Positions 11,069 through 21,951 of a DNA stretch of 64,000 bases are shown in pieces. The number at the start of each line of letters is the position of its first letter. Within the stretch, counting starts at the first letter, position 1. This stretch comes from Jaminaea rosea (Eukaryota; Basidiomycota; Exobasidiomycetes; Microstromatales), in contig NW_020289977.1 of NCBI RefSeq assembly GCF_003144245.1, positions 1,384,611 to 1,448,610 on the forward strand. Direction: 5' to 3'. The notes beneath the pieces are model-generated. The model made no database searches and was not told the DNA's origin. It saw nothing but the letters and a program-made list of their open reading frames with translations. Position numbers and translations under genes: made by a program.

Positions 11069-13103
11069 ATGGCAAGGTCGCCCAGCCGTGACAGCAAAAG
11101 CGATTCCACCGATACGTCCGCGTCCGACCACGCCAAAGATCCTGACTTTGATCCAGGTTCAATCGCGACTCCCGACGAGTCCAGCAGCGACAACGGCGAC
11201 CCGTCGCTACTACCAGCTGTACCAGCCTCGTCCCCAAGCACGGTCAAGTGCGAAGAGGCTGCCGTTGCCTGCTACACCTGCTGGAGTAGGCAGCAAAAGT
11301 GTTTGATACAGCAAGGCAGTCGATATTGTGAGACGTGCCTCAAGGCCGGGTCTTCGCCTTGCAACGTCGACGGACAGGGTGAGTGCAACGCGAGCATACA
11401 GCTGCGACAACGCACTCACCTCCCCACCTCCGCCCGCCCAGCTCCCCGCTATCGCCGCCAAGTCAAGACTGAGGTGAGTGCGCAGCACCAGAAGGCTGGA
11501 CTGCCGGTCTCGCACGCTAATCATCTGCTTCTCTTCTCGCACCCGCAGATCTACAAATGCCTCTGCGCAGAGGCTGCCAAGCTCAACGAGGGCAACCCCA
11601 ACCCACCCCCTGTCCCTTGCGACCCCCGCCACTGGAAGGAAGGCATCGTAGGCCTGGCCATCAGCTTCGGCATCGAGCACCTCCTCTTCGACGAGGATTA
11701 CGAGAAAGCTGGCCTGCCCATCCCACCTCACCGACAGCGACGAGCGTCCTCTGCACCCAAGATGGCGCCGGCACCTTCTACCCCTGCCAAGCTACCTCCT
11801 CCTCTCAGCTCAGTCAATCGCACGTCATCAGTAGCAGCATCCGTTCCAAGATATCCAGCGGCAGCAGTGTCGCCTTCGAAGCGCTCAGTCGAAACTGCGG
11901 CGCTTCTCGAAATGTCATCTGTCCCTCATTCACCAGCGCCATTTTATCCTCGACTCAACGACGTCAAGACGGCCACGCCCAAGGTCGAGCACGACGAAGA
12001 GCCTCCCCCTGCAAAACGTCGCAGACGCTCGCAGATGCCTCCGTCTCCGGCTCCTCCCTCTGTACCCTCGCCCTCTGCCTCGCACATCAGGGTATCTCTA
12101 CCCTTGCTTCCAGTGCTACCAAGGCGGCCAGGAATGTCGTCCCCGCCCACCTTCACAAGCGTGCGAACATTGCATCTCCGGCTCCATCCCTTGCAACGCC
12201 AATGGCTACGAACCACCCGCTCTGCATCGCTCCGCTGCTCGCCTCGCAGTCTATCGTCGCCTGATGGAGGATTCACGCATGAATAACGACGGCCATTGGT
12301 GCCCCGTCTCGCCCGTTGCCAAGGAGTGGGACGTCGATGGGTGCAAGACCATCGTGCAGCTCGCGTACCTGTTTGGGATTCAAGATCTACTCTGCGACAA
12401 GGATTACCATGACTCGGGCTTCCCGCGTGGTAGGGCAAGCGTCGACGACGCCTATCGTACACACCTCAAGAGACTGCCCCAGCGACTTGCGGATGCACGG
12501 GCAAAGCAGCAGCAGCGTGCGGCCGAGCGCCCCAGCGCCAGCGCCAGCGGTACGACGTTGCGTCAGGATGAGGACCCGGGCTTCGGCCGTAGGGGGTTGC
12601 TCGGCCACACTCCTCGTCGTGAGCGCGAGCAGCGCCGCCAGGATGACAATGGCTACAATGACAACGGCTACGACGACTCCAACGACATCGACCACTCATT
12701 CACAACGCCGGAGCCCGCAGCACGAACGCGCCCCACGTCAACGCATGACGCCAACCCTCGCCGAGCACCTCGTGACAACCCCACCCCAGTATCTTCGCAC
12801 ACGGACGCGCGACGCCCAAGCGACTCTCGCGACGCTGACTCAGCCCCAACTGCTGCTGCTGCTGCCGCGTCGCCGTCGAATCGCCTCGACGAGTACCTGC
12901 CCCTCTTCTCTTCGCAGATCGCCGTAGGAGACCGCCATGGGCGGGATCGCGAGATGTCCCTCGCGCTGCGCTTCCTCCAGAAGGAGGTGCCCCTCGTCGT
13001 GGCGAGGTATAATGCGCAGGCCGCCTTTAGTGGCAAGCCGGCGCTGGCTAGCTATGAGCAGGTGGTGGAGGAGGCTATCAAGGGGGGACGCACGAGGCGC
13101 TGA
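11069..13103 (+). CDS. protein with two tandem atypical Zn2Cys6-like clusters, each followed by a helical module
   Basis: Putative nuclear, perhaps DNA-binding, protein of unknown role. The ATG is at 11069 (MARSPSRD). Introns are supported at about 11385-11437 (GTGAGT...CAG) and 11470-11549 (flanking a 32-nt exon), and one more is required before 12091 because the reading frame shifts there; I could not place its donor. Cluster 1 is C68-x2-C71-x6-C78-x8-C87-x2-C90-x7-C98. Cluster 2, from 12091 on, reads C-x2-C-x6-C-x8-C-x2-C-x6-C. This spacing is that of the fungal GAL4-type binuclear zinc cluster, but the usual Lys/Arg-rich stretch between Cys2 and Cys3 is missing. Both clusters are followed by a similar segment (I-Y-K-C-L ... 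FGIEHLLFDEDY; V-Y-R-R-L ... FGIQDLLCDKDY), so the whole module is duplicated. A disordered C-terminus ends in a short helical region. Two adjacent genes rather than one remains possible. Confidence 0.65.
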
Positions 13104-13315
13104 GAGACCCGCGTGCCAAGCCCACCCACGCCACACCACGCCACGCCGTCCAGCATTTTTCTGATATCACGTTTCATCATCATATCCACAGCTTCTTTCT
13201 CACACCGTATTCAACGTCAGTCTATCTCTTCTAATCTTCAAGCACTCTAAATACAACAAAGCGTCACCTCTATACGTGCGTGCGGTACTGATCTGCTCGC
13301 CGCCCTCTCGCCCAT

Positions 13316-14776
13316 TTACAGTCGCGCCCTCACCTCCTTCGCCTTACCCTTCTGCGCCACCTCCTCGCGATATTGCAACGTCCATACGCGCTCCTGATGC
13401 TGCTTCCAGGGATTCTCCTCCGAAGTCCACTTGGAAGGCTGGGCCAGCCCCATCCTCTCCGCCACAATGTCCCCCATGCACGGCAAGAACTTGAAGCCAT
13501 GCCCTGACCCTGCGCCAGCGAGGAAGAGGTTCCCCACACGCGGATGCCAGTCGAGGAGCCAATTCTCATCGAGGGAGGAAGAGTCCGCGTACCAGCACAC
13601 ACGTCGCTCGCTGTTGGGGATCGTGGCCAGCTCGGGATAGATGTCGTGAAGGAGGGAGCGAAGCAACGTTTCCGTGTCCTCGGGGATGTGCTCGAGGGGC
13701 TGAAGCTGACCGCGCCACTCGGAACCTATGCTCAGGAGCGAGCCAGGAGCAATTGATGCGGCGCCGCCGCTACTCCCGTAGGTGGGCATCGTGGGGGAGT
13801 AAGCGCCTGGAGCGGGGAAACGGAACCCTGGACCGTGGATTGCACATTTCACTATGCCGTCTGCGTTGGGTGGGAATACGTAGAAGCCCGTCGAGTAGTC
13901 GAGGACCACGGGCGCGTTGGCGTAGCGGGCGCGAGAGGCGCTGTCCAACTGAAGTGTCATGACTACCTGGCCGGAGGGGCGCAGCGGGCCGTGAGGGAGG
14001 GAGTGCCACATCTGGTCGTGAGGGAGGCAGGTCTTGAGGAGGGAAGAAAGCCACGAGCCGGGGGCTAGAATGACCGTATCTGCCTCGAAGCTTTGTCCGT
14101 CTGATGTGGTCACGCCTTTCGCGCATGGTCGACCTGTTGAGTCCTTTTCGAGGATCAGACCCGCCATTTCGATCCCGCCGAATACGTCCGCGCCTAGTCG
14201 CACCGCCTCGTCCAGTACGGCGTTTGTCGCATTGGCAGCCTCTGCCCACCCTCCCAGCGGATTCGCATAGCCCAACGCCGTCTCGCCTAGCCCCTTGATC
14301 GTCGTTCCCAGATGCGCATGGCTGGCAGAAGGGAAAGCTCGGGCGATCCCTTCCTGCCCCTTGATCTCGTATGGCCTACGCTGGCTTCCCGCAAGCTGCT
14401 CGCGCGAAAGGCAGCTATCCACGTACTTCCTCCCTTCCTCCTGATTGAATCGACTGGCAAGGACGAACCCCGTCTCATGGTAGTAGCGAGACAGCAAGGG
14501 GCTATCCCTCCATTCCTGGATGGCCAGCTCGGCAAGATGGCGATAGTGAGGGTTAGAGTAGTCGGAGCGAATGATCTTGTTGTAGTCGTTGGATGCCGAG
14601 TCGTGAGCGGCGTACCCGTCGCGGGAGCGCTCGAGGACCGTTACGCGATGTCCTAGGCGGACGAGGGTGAGGGCCGTAGATGCGCCGTAAACGCCGCTGC
14701 CTACGATGATGAAGTGGCGGCGGCGCGACGAGGGTGACGCTGATGATGACGATGAGGAGGAAGAGCCAGAGGCCAT
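13316..14776 (-). CDS. FAD-dependent fructosyl-amino-acid / sarcosine-type oxidase, likely peroxisomal
   Basis: Oxidises secondary amines (N-methyl, pipecolate or fructosyl amino acids) with O2, releasing H2O2. Intronless, 486 aa, the usual length for the MSOX/FAOX family. A Ser-rich leader precedes the dinucleotide-binding motif GSGVYG at 26-31. Cys394 in the block RVCWYADS matches the cysteine that binds FAD covalently in this family. The C-terminal active-site block GAGSGHGFKFLPCMGD is intact. The last three residues, ARL, fit the PTS1 peroxisome signal, as expected for an H2O2-producing oxidase. Exact substrate cannot be read from the sequence. It is divergent from the 7TM gene to its right and convergent with the zinc-cluster gene to its left. 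Confidence 0.9.
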   Translation of the reverse strand: MASGSSSSSSSSASPSSRRRHFIIVGSGVYGASTALTLVRLGHRVTVLERSRDGYAAHDSASNDYNKIIRSDYSNPHYRHLAELAIQEWRDSPLLSRYYHETGFVLASRFNQEEGRKYVDSCLSREQLAGSQRRPYEIKGQEGIARAFPSASHAHLGTTIKGLGETALGYANPLGGWAEAANATNAVLDEAVRLGADVFGGIEMAGLILEKDSTGRPCAKGVTTSDGQSFEADTVILAPGSWLSSLLKTCLPHDQMWHSLPHGPLRPSGQVVMTLQLDSASRARYANAPVVLDYSTGFYVFPPNADGIVKCAIHGPGFRFPAPGAYSPTMPTYGSSGGAASIAPGSLLSIGSEWRGQLQPLEHIPEDTETLLRSLLHDIYPELATIPNSERRVCWYADSSSLDENWLLDWHPRVGNLFLAGAGSGHGFKFLPCMGDIVAERMGLAQPSKWTSEENPWKQHQERVWTLQYREEVAQKGKAKEVRARL

Positions 14777-15787
14777 TGCGAAAGGAACGTGGTGACGAGA
14801 TGATCGAGGTAAGATGAGGAGGTGGGTTAGAAAGTGGACTTCTCTCGCCGCCCTCCCGCGCGTAGTTTTGTGTGTGTTCTTCTCCTTCGCTTCGGCGTCT
14901 GGGCCATGCAGGGCTAGGCAGAGGCGGCAAGAGGGCGAGCGAGGTGCGCACCAATCTCACTTTTTTGCCGCCGCGAGTGGGCGAGTGGGTCCGAGGCAAA
15001 CGGGCGCGAGCACTCGGATGACCCAGCTTGCACCTGCCGCCCGTGCCGGCATGTTGTTTTCGCTACATTTACAGGGCGCGGTATTGGCAATGTAGTGAGC
15101 AGTGAGCGAGGGTCATCGGTCCTGATTTGATTGGCTGACGACTCACGGCGGGATAGCGAGTGAGGCCGCGCGTGGTGAGCTCAAGGCGTCGTGCGGCGCG
15201 CTCAACGCGATGGTAGCGATGAAACGCGCGTATCTGACAAAGCTCTGCCCTGAGGATGAGAAGCATTCCCACGCCAGGCCATCGACTGAATCAAGGCGCT
15301 CTCCCCACGGTCTCATCTGGCTCTCATCTCGCTCTCAGCATGGATGGATGCATCAGGCCAGGCCAATTATCTCACGATGTCATCCAGTCTCGCTGCATTC
15401 GCCGCCCAGCTGAAGATGCTCAGCATCGACGAGCATAGTAGAATCGAATCCAGCAAGCTTCGACACCCTTTGCGACACCGACACCTCTGAGTCCGAGTCT
15501 AATCCTGCACAGACGGTGCGCTTCATCTCGTCTTCCGTCCCAATGCGAGATGGGGGTCCTGGTTCTAGACTAGGCGTGCACGTCCAAAAGAGGCGCGCGC
15601 CACTTTCTCCGATCTTGACTCCGCTTCCATCCCACCGCGACACGAGACGACAATGAGGTGGCCGATCGATCGATCTCGAGGGCAAGGCAACATCCATCGG
15701 CGACGACGTCGAACGCAAATGTGATCATGGAAGTCGTCGAGCTGGAAGTGATGCCTCTCTTCTCGCAGCAACACCACCATCACCGCG
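14777..15787. other. divergent intergenic region, about 1 kb
   Basis: This region separates the oxidase (leftward) from the 7TM gene (rightward) and holds both promoters. I find no reading frame with protein-like composition and no RNA gene. Confidence 0.5.
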
Positions 15788-17350
15788 ATGATCAATACCA
15801 CGGTCACGCCGGCCGCGTACCCTGCGCAGCTCATCGCAGATCTCGACGCTCGGACGCCGACGGCGATCGCTGAGCTGCACCGATTTGCGTACAATCTCAT
15901 CGTTCCGGCGAGGACGAGACAGGTCAAGCAGGCTGACGCTGTCGCCGCGCCGTTGCTCATGGCCATGGTTGGGATAGGGGGTGAGTGCTGACAAGATGCG
16001 CAGCAGGGATCGCGGGCTCACCCTCCGCCTTCATCCACCGCACAGTCTGTCTACTGGGCTACCAGGCGTGGAAAGGCAGACTATGGCTGCTACGCTCGCG
16101 CAGCATTGGCAGTCGTACCTATTGGGTAGTGAGTGTGCGTGCAAGCAATTCGCGATTGCTTCTTTGCTCACACCCTTCTCCCCCCCCGGCCCCGGCCCCG
16201 GCCCCCGCAGTGGCACGCCTCGCACGGCTTCCTCCTCCTCGAATCAGTCTGCTGCGCCATCTTCTTCCTCAAGCGCCGTCTGCAACTACACCGCGACAAC
16301 AAGGCTGCCACCTTGCCCAACCCCCAGAATTTTGCCTTCGTCGACGTACTCGCCCTGGGCGCATTCTGGTCCGGCGTCCTCTCGCTAACCATGGCGTCTT
16401 TCATCGCCTGCGAAGGAGCTAGCTACAAGCTGGGCAAGCGTCGTTGGATGCATCCATGGATCATCAATGGCCTCACCTTTGGCGCACCTCTCGTCATGGG
16501 CGCATCTCTCGTCACGCCCATCGTCCTCTCCCGTCGAGCCATGAGCGGGGCAGTCAAGAGCTACAAGGTTCTCGTCGCCATGGATTCGCAGGCCACCACG
16601 ACTGACCTGATCGCGCAGACGTCGGATCTCTGGTCCCTCGTCAGGCAGAGCGTCTTTCACCTCGGTGTCTGCTATGCCATCTTCGCCGCATTCGAGCTCG
16701 TCCTCCTCTTTGGGCTAGGCGCGTCGGCGTATAAGCTGATGCGTCTACAACGAGAGCAGGTTCATATGGCGCAGAACAGACTGGAGCTCCAACTAGCAGA
16801 TCGTCCCTACACTCTACGCCGCAACTCGTCCAAAGCCGTCACCCCGCTGCGAGACACGCCCCCGGCTGAGGCCGACGAGTCGCAACGTTTGAGCAATCGT
16901 CGTCGGCAGCTCATCATGACGGGATCCTTCTTCGGTGCCCTCTTTGTGGGGGAGTGCCTCTTCATTTCCCTCTCCCTCTACCACGCTCTCGCTGCACAAC
17001 GCAGCTATGCCCGCGGCCCAAAGGAGGGTACGCGCGTCGTCATTCTAATCGATCTGGCCGTGGGATGGTCAATGGTGGTGCTCGCCGCACTCACTTTTGC
17101 CGTTTCGGCGTTGAGGGTGCTGAGCGTGGTGGAAAAGACGGATAGTAGTAAGAGTAGGCAGTCCCAGTCGGGGTCGGCGGAGGGAGCGGGGATGACGGCG
17201 ACGACTCCAATGCCCAATTCGCCTTCGCCGATGTGGCAGGTGCCGCATTTGAGCAAGAGAATGGAGATTGTCGAGATACGAATGGAAGGGGAAGAGAAGG
17301 AGAGGAAGGTGAAGCGACCCCCTTTCTTGAGGCAGAGCGCTTTTGTATAA
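15788..17350 (+). CDS. seven-transmembrane protein, fungal GPCR-like topology
   Basis: Multi-pass membrane protein of 471 aa. Exons are 15788-15980, 16046-16128 and 16211-17350; the introns are 65 and 82 nt, both GTGAGT...CAG, and all phases agree. Seven hydrophobic segments are visible, from APLLMAMVGIGVCLLGYQAW (crossing the first splice) to VVILIDLAVGWSMVVLAALT. A basic loop lies between segments 5 and 6, and a charged C-terminal tail of about 80 residues is rich in Ser and Lys/Arg. This is receptor-like topology, but I recognise no DRY, NPxxY or pheromone-receptor motif. It is unrelated in detail to the 7TM protein at the left edge. No ligand or partner can be proposed. Confidence 0.75.
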
Positions 17351-17647
17351 AATTCGGAGGTCATCGTGGGTCACCTTGTTCCGTACGCAAAAAAATGTAA
17401 CCATATTGCAGGCAAGCCCAGCCACGCGTGGATTCCGTGTGATGCACGGGCCTCTGGACGCGAGAGCGGAGCGAGTCGACATGTTGGACTGAGCGAGCGA
17501 CTTGGGCGCGACTTGACTTCTTCTCCATCGGTCCGCATCCGCATTCGCATCTATGCTCTCGTTGTAGCCTCCACTCTCCTCGCTCTCTACTTTCTCAAGC
17601 TGACCGACCCGCAGATGAGACGCTGCAGCAAGTCATAGAGCCGATCC

Positions 17648-19834
17648 ATGGCCCCCTCTTCCTCTTCCCCTTCCTCCTCGTCAAGCTTGCCCCGGAGGCC
17701 AGCATTGAACGGGCATGCTCGTCATTCAGGCGGGGAAGACGACGACGACCACGACGAGTCGGACCTCGTCCAACGACGACCTGATCGTGTCACCATCTAC
17801 TGGCCAGCCGACCTCGCGCCGCTCACAGAAGGGTCTGCCCTCGTCGGATGGACATTCCAAGGTGGACCGGATGAGGCCGTCGTTGTCGTTGCTGGGGCGC
17901 TATCCGCCGACGATGAACGTCAGGCAGAGGTCGCGTGGCTCCTCAGCCGACGATTAGATCGCAAAGGCAAGGGCAAAGAGCGAGATGGGCCGACTCAGAG
18001 TACGGCGAAGTGGACGATACAGCTAAGAGTAGTAGGCAGGGTGGTGGCCTCTGCGGGAATGGATGTGGACAAGGAGGACGCATACAGCCAGGTCTGGATG
18101 AATGTATCTCCTTGCGCCGATGGGCCGCAAATCAGACGGCGAAGGAGACGTCGACGGCCATGGCAAAGAAGAGAAGAGATAGGCCCCATCATCACGAGGT
18201 GAGCAGTCGCTTTTTACAAGCGCATATACGCTTCAAACTGATGCCAACATCTGCGCCGCGCCTTCTTCAGCCTCACCGTGGCCCCTGTTCGCAGCCTAGG
18301 CCCTCACCGTGCAACCTCGCCCACCACCACTGCAATCAGCGTCGTCCTCTTCGACCCGCCAGACGATACAATGCTTCGCTTTCTCACCCTCGAGCCACTC
18401 GATCTGCGTCGACGGTCGGGCGAGTCTCTTGCAGCCGCATCACCCTGTGCGGAGGACCGCTTGGCCACATTCTTGGCCGGCAACCCGCAACGTTGGTTCG
18501 AGATCACCGGCGGCTTCCCTCCTGGCATGGAGCCTGGCGCAGGCCTGCGAAGAGCAATCGACTGCATCAACAAGGTACGGCGAGCCCGCGAGCGACTCGA
18601 TCTGCGCAAGTCGCGTTGTGCTCCCGGCGAACGGAGTTCTCGACTAGCAAGCGTCGCCTCTGGCGCCCTCATCAATATCACTCGCATGGCCCAAGCTACG
18701 CTGTCTCAACCGCTACTCCTTCGCACACGGCGCGCACCCAGCCTGCTTACCCTCTCATCCTCGTGCCGCCAACTCTCCCTCCGCCTCACGCAAATCTCCT
18801 CCTTCCCCCGCCTTGCAGCCAGACTACGCCGACAACGCCAGCAGGATACTCTGCCCGCTGCGGACCTCTCACGCGGCTACGTGAGCACATGGAATGCCCT
18901 CTGGCTGATGGCCAATGACGTCCTGCTCGGCATGGCGATGAGCGCCGTGCTCTCCGCGACGAAGGAGCAGGTGGCTGCGTGGATATCCGAGAAGCTCGTT
19001 GCCGGTCTGTTGGTGCGGGACGTGGTAGAGGCTTGTGGTTGGTTGGACGACTGGCCGGGTGGTCTCAAGCTGAACACGGAGCTCTCAAGCTTCTATCGGG
19101 ACATGTACGTCGGCCTGACCACGTTGGCCGAGCAGACCATACTCCATCACTGCATCGTTGTGCCCCTGCCCGCGCTGCTAGGCCTAATCGCCCGCGCAGG
19201 GCAATACGGGGGCGGCCTCGCCCTGCAAATCTGCCTACTGGCAGACCTGGCCCGCCTAGCGACCCTGCACCTCCGTCTCCTTCACACCCTCGCCCGAAGC
19301 CAATACGCGGCCCTTCTCCACCTGCTGGGCACGCTCCTCAACCTCTTCCGGGGTAAGAAAAGGACCCTCCTCTCCCCTCGCGCTTCTTCTTCAGGCTGGG
19401 AGCTCGTCAGCGCCCACTACGATCTGGATCAGCTGCTGCTCGGAGCAATATTCTTCACACTCGCCCTCTTCCTCGCACCGACCGTCGCCGTGTATCACTA
19501 CCTCTTCGCGATATCCGTCGCCGTCGCTGAGGGGATGGTGCGCTTCGCCCTTGTCGAGGGGTTGGTGGAGGCGGTCAATCATTTACCGCTGCTCAGCCTT
19601 GTACTGCGCGTCAAGGATCCGGGAAGGGTGCCTGGAGGGGTGTACTTCTGTGAGGAGAACATCAGACGGAGCGGTACTGGACTGAGGTATAGCGTGCGAC
19701 GCCTTCACTCGCACCCCTTGGGATGGGGGGACGTACTGCGCGATGGGTTCGAGGGGCACTTCGTTGCTACGCTGGCTGGGCTGCCGGGGATGGTGCGCAG
19801 GGTCTTTACAGGCGAGGATGTGGCGCAGAGCTGA
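17648..19834 (+). CDS. GPI1: GPI1 / PIG-Q subunit of GPI-GlcNAc transferase
   Basis: Subunit of the ER complex that transfers GlcNAc from UDP-GlcNAc to phosphatidylinositol, the first step of GPI-anchor synthesis. Exon 1 is 17648-18198 and exon 2 18295-19834 (696 aa; intron 96 nt). A second in-frame acceptor 24 nt upstream (CTTCTTCAG) would add eight residues. The family signature is clear in the second half: LNTELSSFY near residue 442 and FRGKKR...YDLDQLLLGAIFF near 534, among several membrane segments. The first 180 residues are acidic and disordered, as usual for fungal GPI1. With chitin synthase and the GH5 glucanase it contributes to the wall/GPI theme of the left half. The short gap to the preceding gene (297 nt) leaves little room for anything else. 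Confidence 0.88.
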
Positions 19835-19894
19835 GTGGCGGGCGGCAAGACATAAATGGTATGGGTCATTGAGAGGGAAAAGATTGTAGCAAGC

Positions 19895-19964
19895 ATGGCG
19901 TGGCGTGGCGTGGCGTGGCGTGGCGAGGCGAGGCGAGGCGAGGCGAGGCGAGGCGAGGAGAAGA
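19895..19964 (+). repeat. GGCGT/GGCGA pentanucleotide microsatellite
   Basis: About five GTGGC units run directly into about seven GGCGA units in the gap between the convergent GPI1 and glucanase genes. The same GTGGC/GCCAC unit recurs in an intron near 32157-32184. Confidence 0.9.
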
Positions 19965-20050
19965 GAAGGAGAATGAGGTATCACAGTCGTCGTCTTGTCG
20001 TGTCGTGTCGTGAGTATCGATGCGCTCGCGGTGCTGCTGACACGCTAGGC

Positions 20051-21951
20051 TCACGCGCCCACCTGCCTACAAACAGCATCCACATCCCCACCCAACGGAT
20101 TGTTATCATACTCTGCCGTATTCTTAGGCCACCACCCATCGGCAATCCCATCCGTGACGCTCCAATCACGGAACGCCTTGTTCTTCCAAGCCCATGCGAT
20201 CCACCCATTGCCCCTCTGCTCAAAGACGGCCTGCTGCGTACGGAAGTTCCAAGCCAGGAAGGCCATGTATCGCTTCGAGTAGCGGTATTGGTCCGCTGGG
20301 CGAGTGAAGTGGAACTTGCCAGCGGGCAAGTCGCGATGTTTCCCATTGTCGCCTTGAGGGGCACACACGCTCATCTCGCCCACGATGGTGGCGTAGTGTT
20401 GCGCACTGCGTGCGAGGGAGCCACGCAAGGCGCACACCTCGCGGATACGCACCGAGTCGTCGGCGTCGTGCTCCGAGTCGCTGTAGATGAAGTACTGGTG
20501 AGTGTCGAGGATGACCTTCTTGGCGTCGGACTTGGAGTAGTAGTTCTCCCACGCTTTAGGCGTGATAAAGGCATCGTGCGTCACCTGGAGGCGGCTTGGC
20601 GCGTTGTCCTTTACCACGCCGAGGCTGTAAGGGTAATAGTCGTTTTGGAGCTCGCGCAGCACGCGAGCATTGTGGCCTTGAGGCTCATTGATGGCTTCGA
20701 AGGCGGTGACTGTGCCTTGCCACTCGGGGCCATTGAACGTCTTGACGAGGCGCGAGAAGGCGTATTTGGTTCGACTGATGTTGTCGGGGTCGTTTGTCCA
20801 CTCGATGGGTCCGCTACGCCCGGAATTGTCGAACCCATTCTGACTGCCCGGCACGCCGTGCAGGTCGATCCACACCTTGAGGCCAAACTCACGCGCCCAG
20901 CCGCACGCCTCGATGAGCTTGCTGTACTGATTGAAGGTGCGGTAGGGCTCGTTACCACGGTTGGTCTCGCCGAAGGCCCAGAAGCCGATGGGGAGGCGAA
21001 CGTGGTTGAAACCCGCTTGGGCAATCTTGCGCATCTCGTTGCGGGAGAACCATGACTCGTAGTGGCCCTTGAAGACTTCCTCCTGGTAGCGATAGGGGGA
21101 GTATTGACCGGCGGTCCATTCGTCGACGATGGCGTTTGGGTAGGGGGCATTGATGGCGTGGTCGTTGAGGGGTTGATTGTAGCCGCTGCGTGCGTGGAGA
21201 GCGGGGGTCAGCTGCGAAGGAATCTGCGCTGCATTGAGTTTCGCCCCGCACACTCACGGGTCCATCCAGAACTCGGCGACGAGCCAGTTACCGATATTGA
21301 CTCCTCGCACGGGCGTCTTGCCGTAGGGGAACCCTGAGCTTGCATAATCCATTAGTCTAGGCAGTCCATCCTCGCCTTTGCCCACAACCGTACCGTTGGG
21401 GAGGAAGACTGAGTGTCCCGTCTCTGAATCGAGGCCTCGCCAAATGGAGTCTGCGTGCATGAGGTCGTGCGCAGCTGCTACTTGTCCCGCTGGGTCGCTG
21501 ATGTCGATGAGTTTGACGAGGTCGATGCCCATTCGAGCGGCGAAACTGACCAGAGAGTGGGCGTGGCGCTTGGAGCGTTTGACGATGCGATCCGCCCATT
21601 CTGGTCGACGGTTGTACTTGCCGCCGTAGGGAAGGCGATTTGCGCCGGGCATCACTGCGCGGGGTGAGGGGGCGAGGAGAAGGTCAGCCACCATGGTCTG
21701 CTGCGCCATTCTCGCTCATCACAGCACGCACGTCTAGGGTCCCAGTTCTCCTTGGGGTGTCGCATGTGAGGGTTGAGGACCTGGACAAGGGGGCGATTAG
21801 GGTCTCGCTCCGGGTAGAGGCCGCCTTCAGCGAGGGCCTTGTAGGGCGAGACGCCGCGATACGTTCTCATCGTGGGAAGGGCATCGGCGGGGATGCTCAG
21901 CGCGAGCAGGAGAGCGAGCAAGGCGGCGAGGCGAGGAAGAAGGGCCAGCAT
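20051..21951 (-). CDS. EXG1: secreted exo-beta-1,3-glucanase, GH5 family
   Basis: Glucan 1,3-beta-glucosidase acting on the cell wall or extracellular glucans. Exons are 21732-21951, 21258-21654 and 20051-21185 (introns 77 and 72 nt), giving 583 aa. The first donor is GTGCGT. The last acceptor is not the nearest CAG but the one at 21186-21188, which keeps the frame. The signal peptide is residues 1-25 (LAALLALLLALSIPADA). GH5 motifs are RGVNIGNWLVAEFW, the acid/base Glu at about 373 in EAINEP and the nucleophile Glu at about 475 in VGEMS. An N-terminal extension of about 170 residues precedes the GNW motif, longer than in yeast Exg1. No GPI signal or membrane anchor is seen at the C-terminus. 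Convergent with GPI1. Confidence 0.93.
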
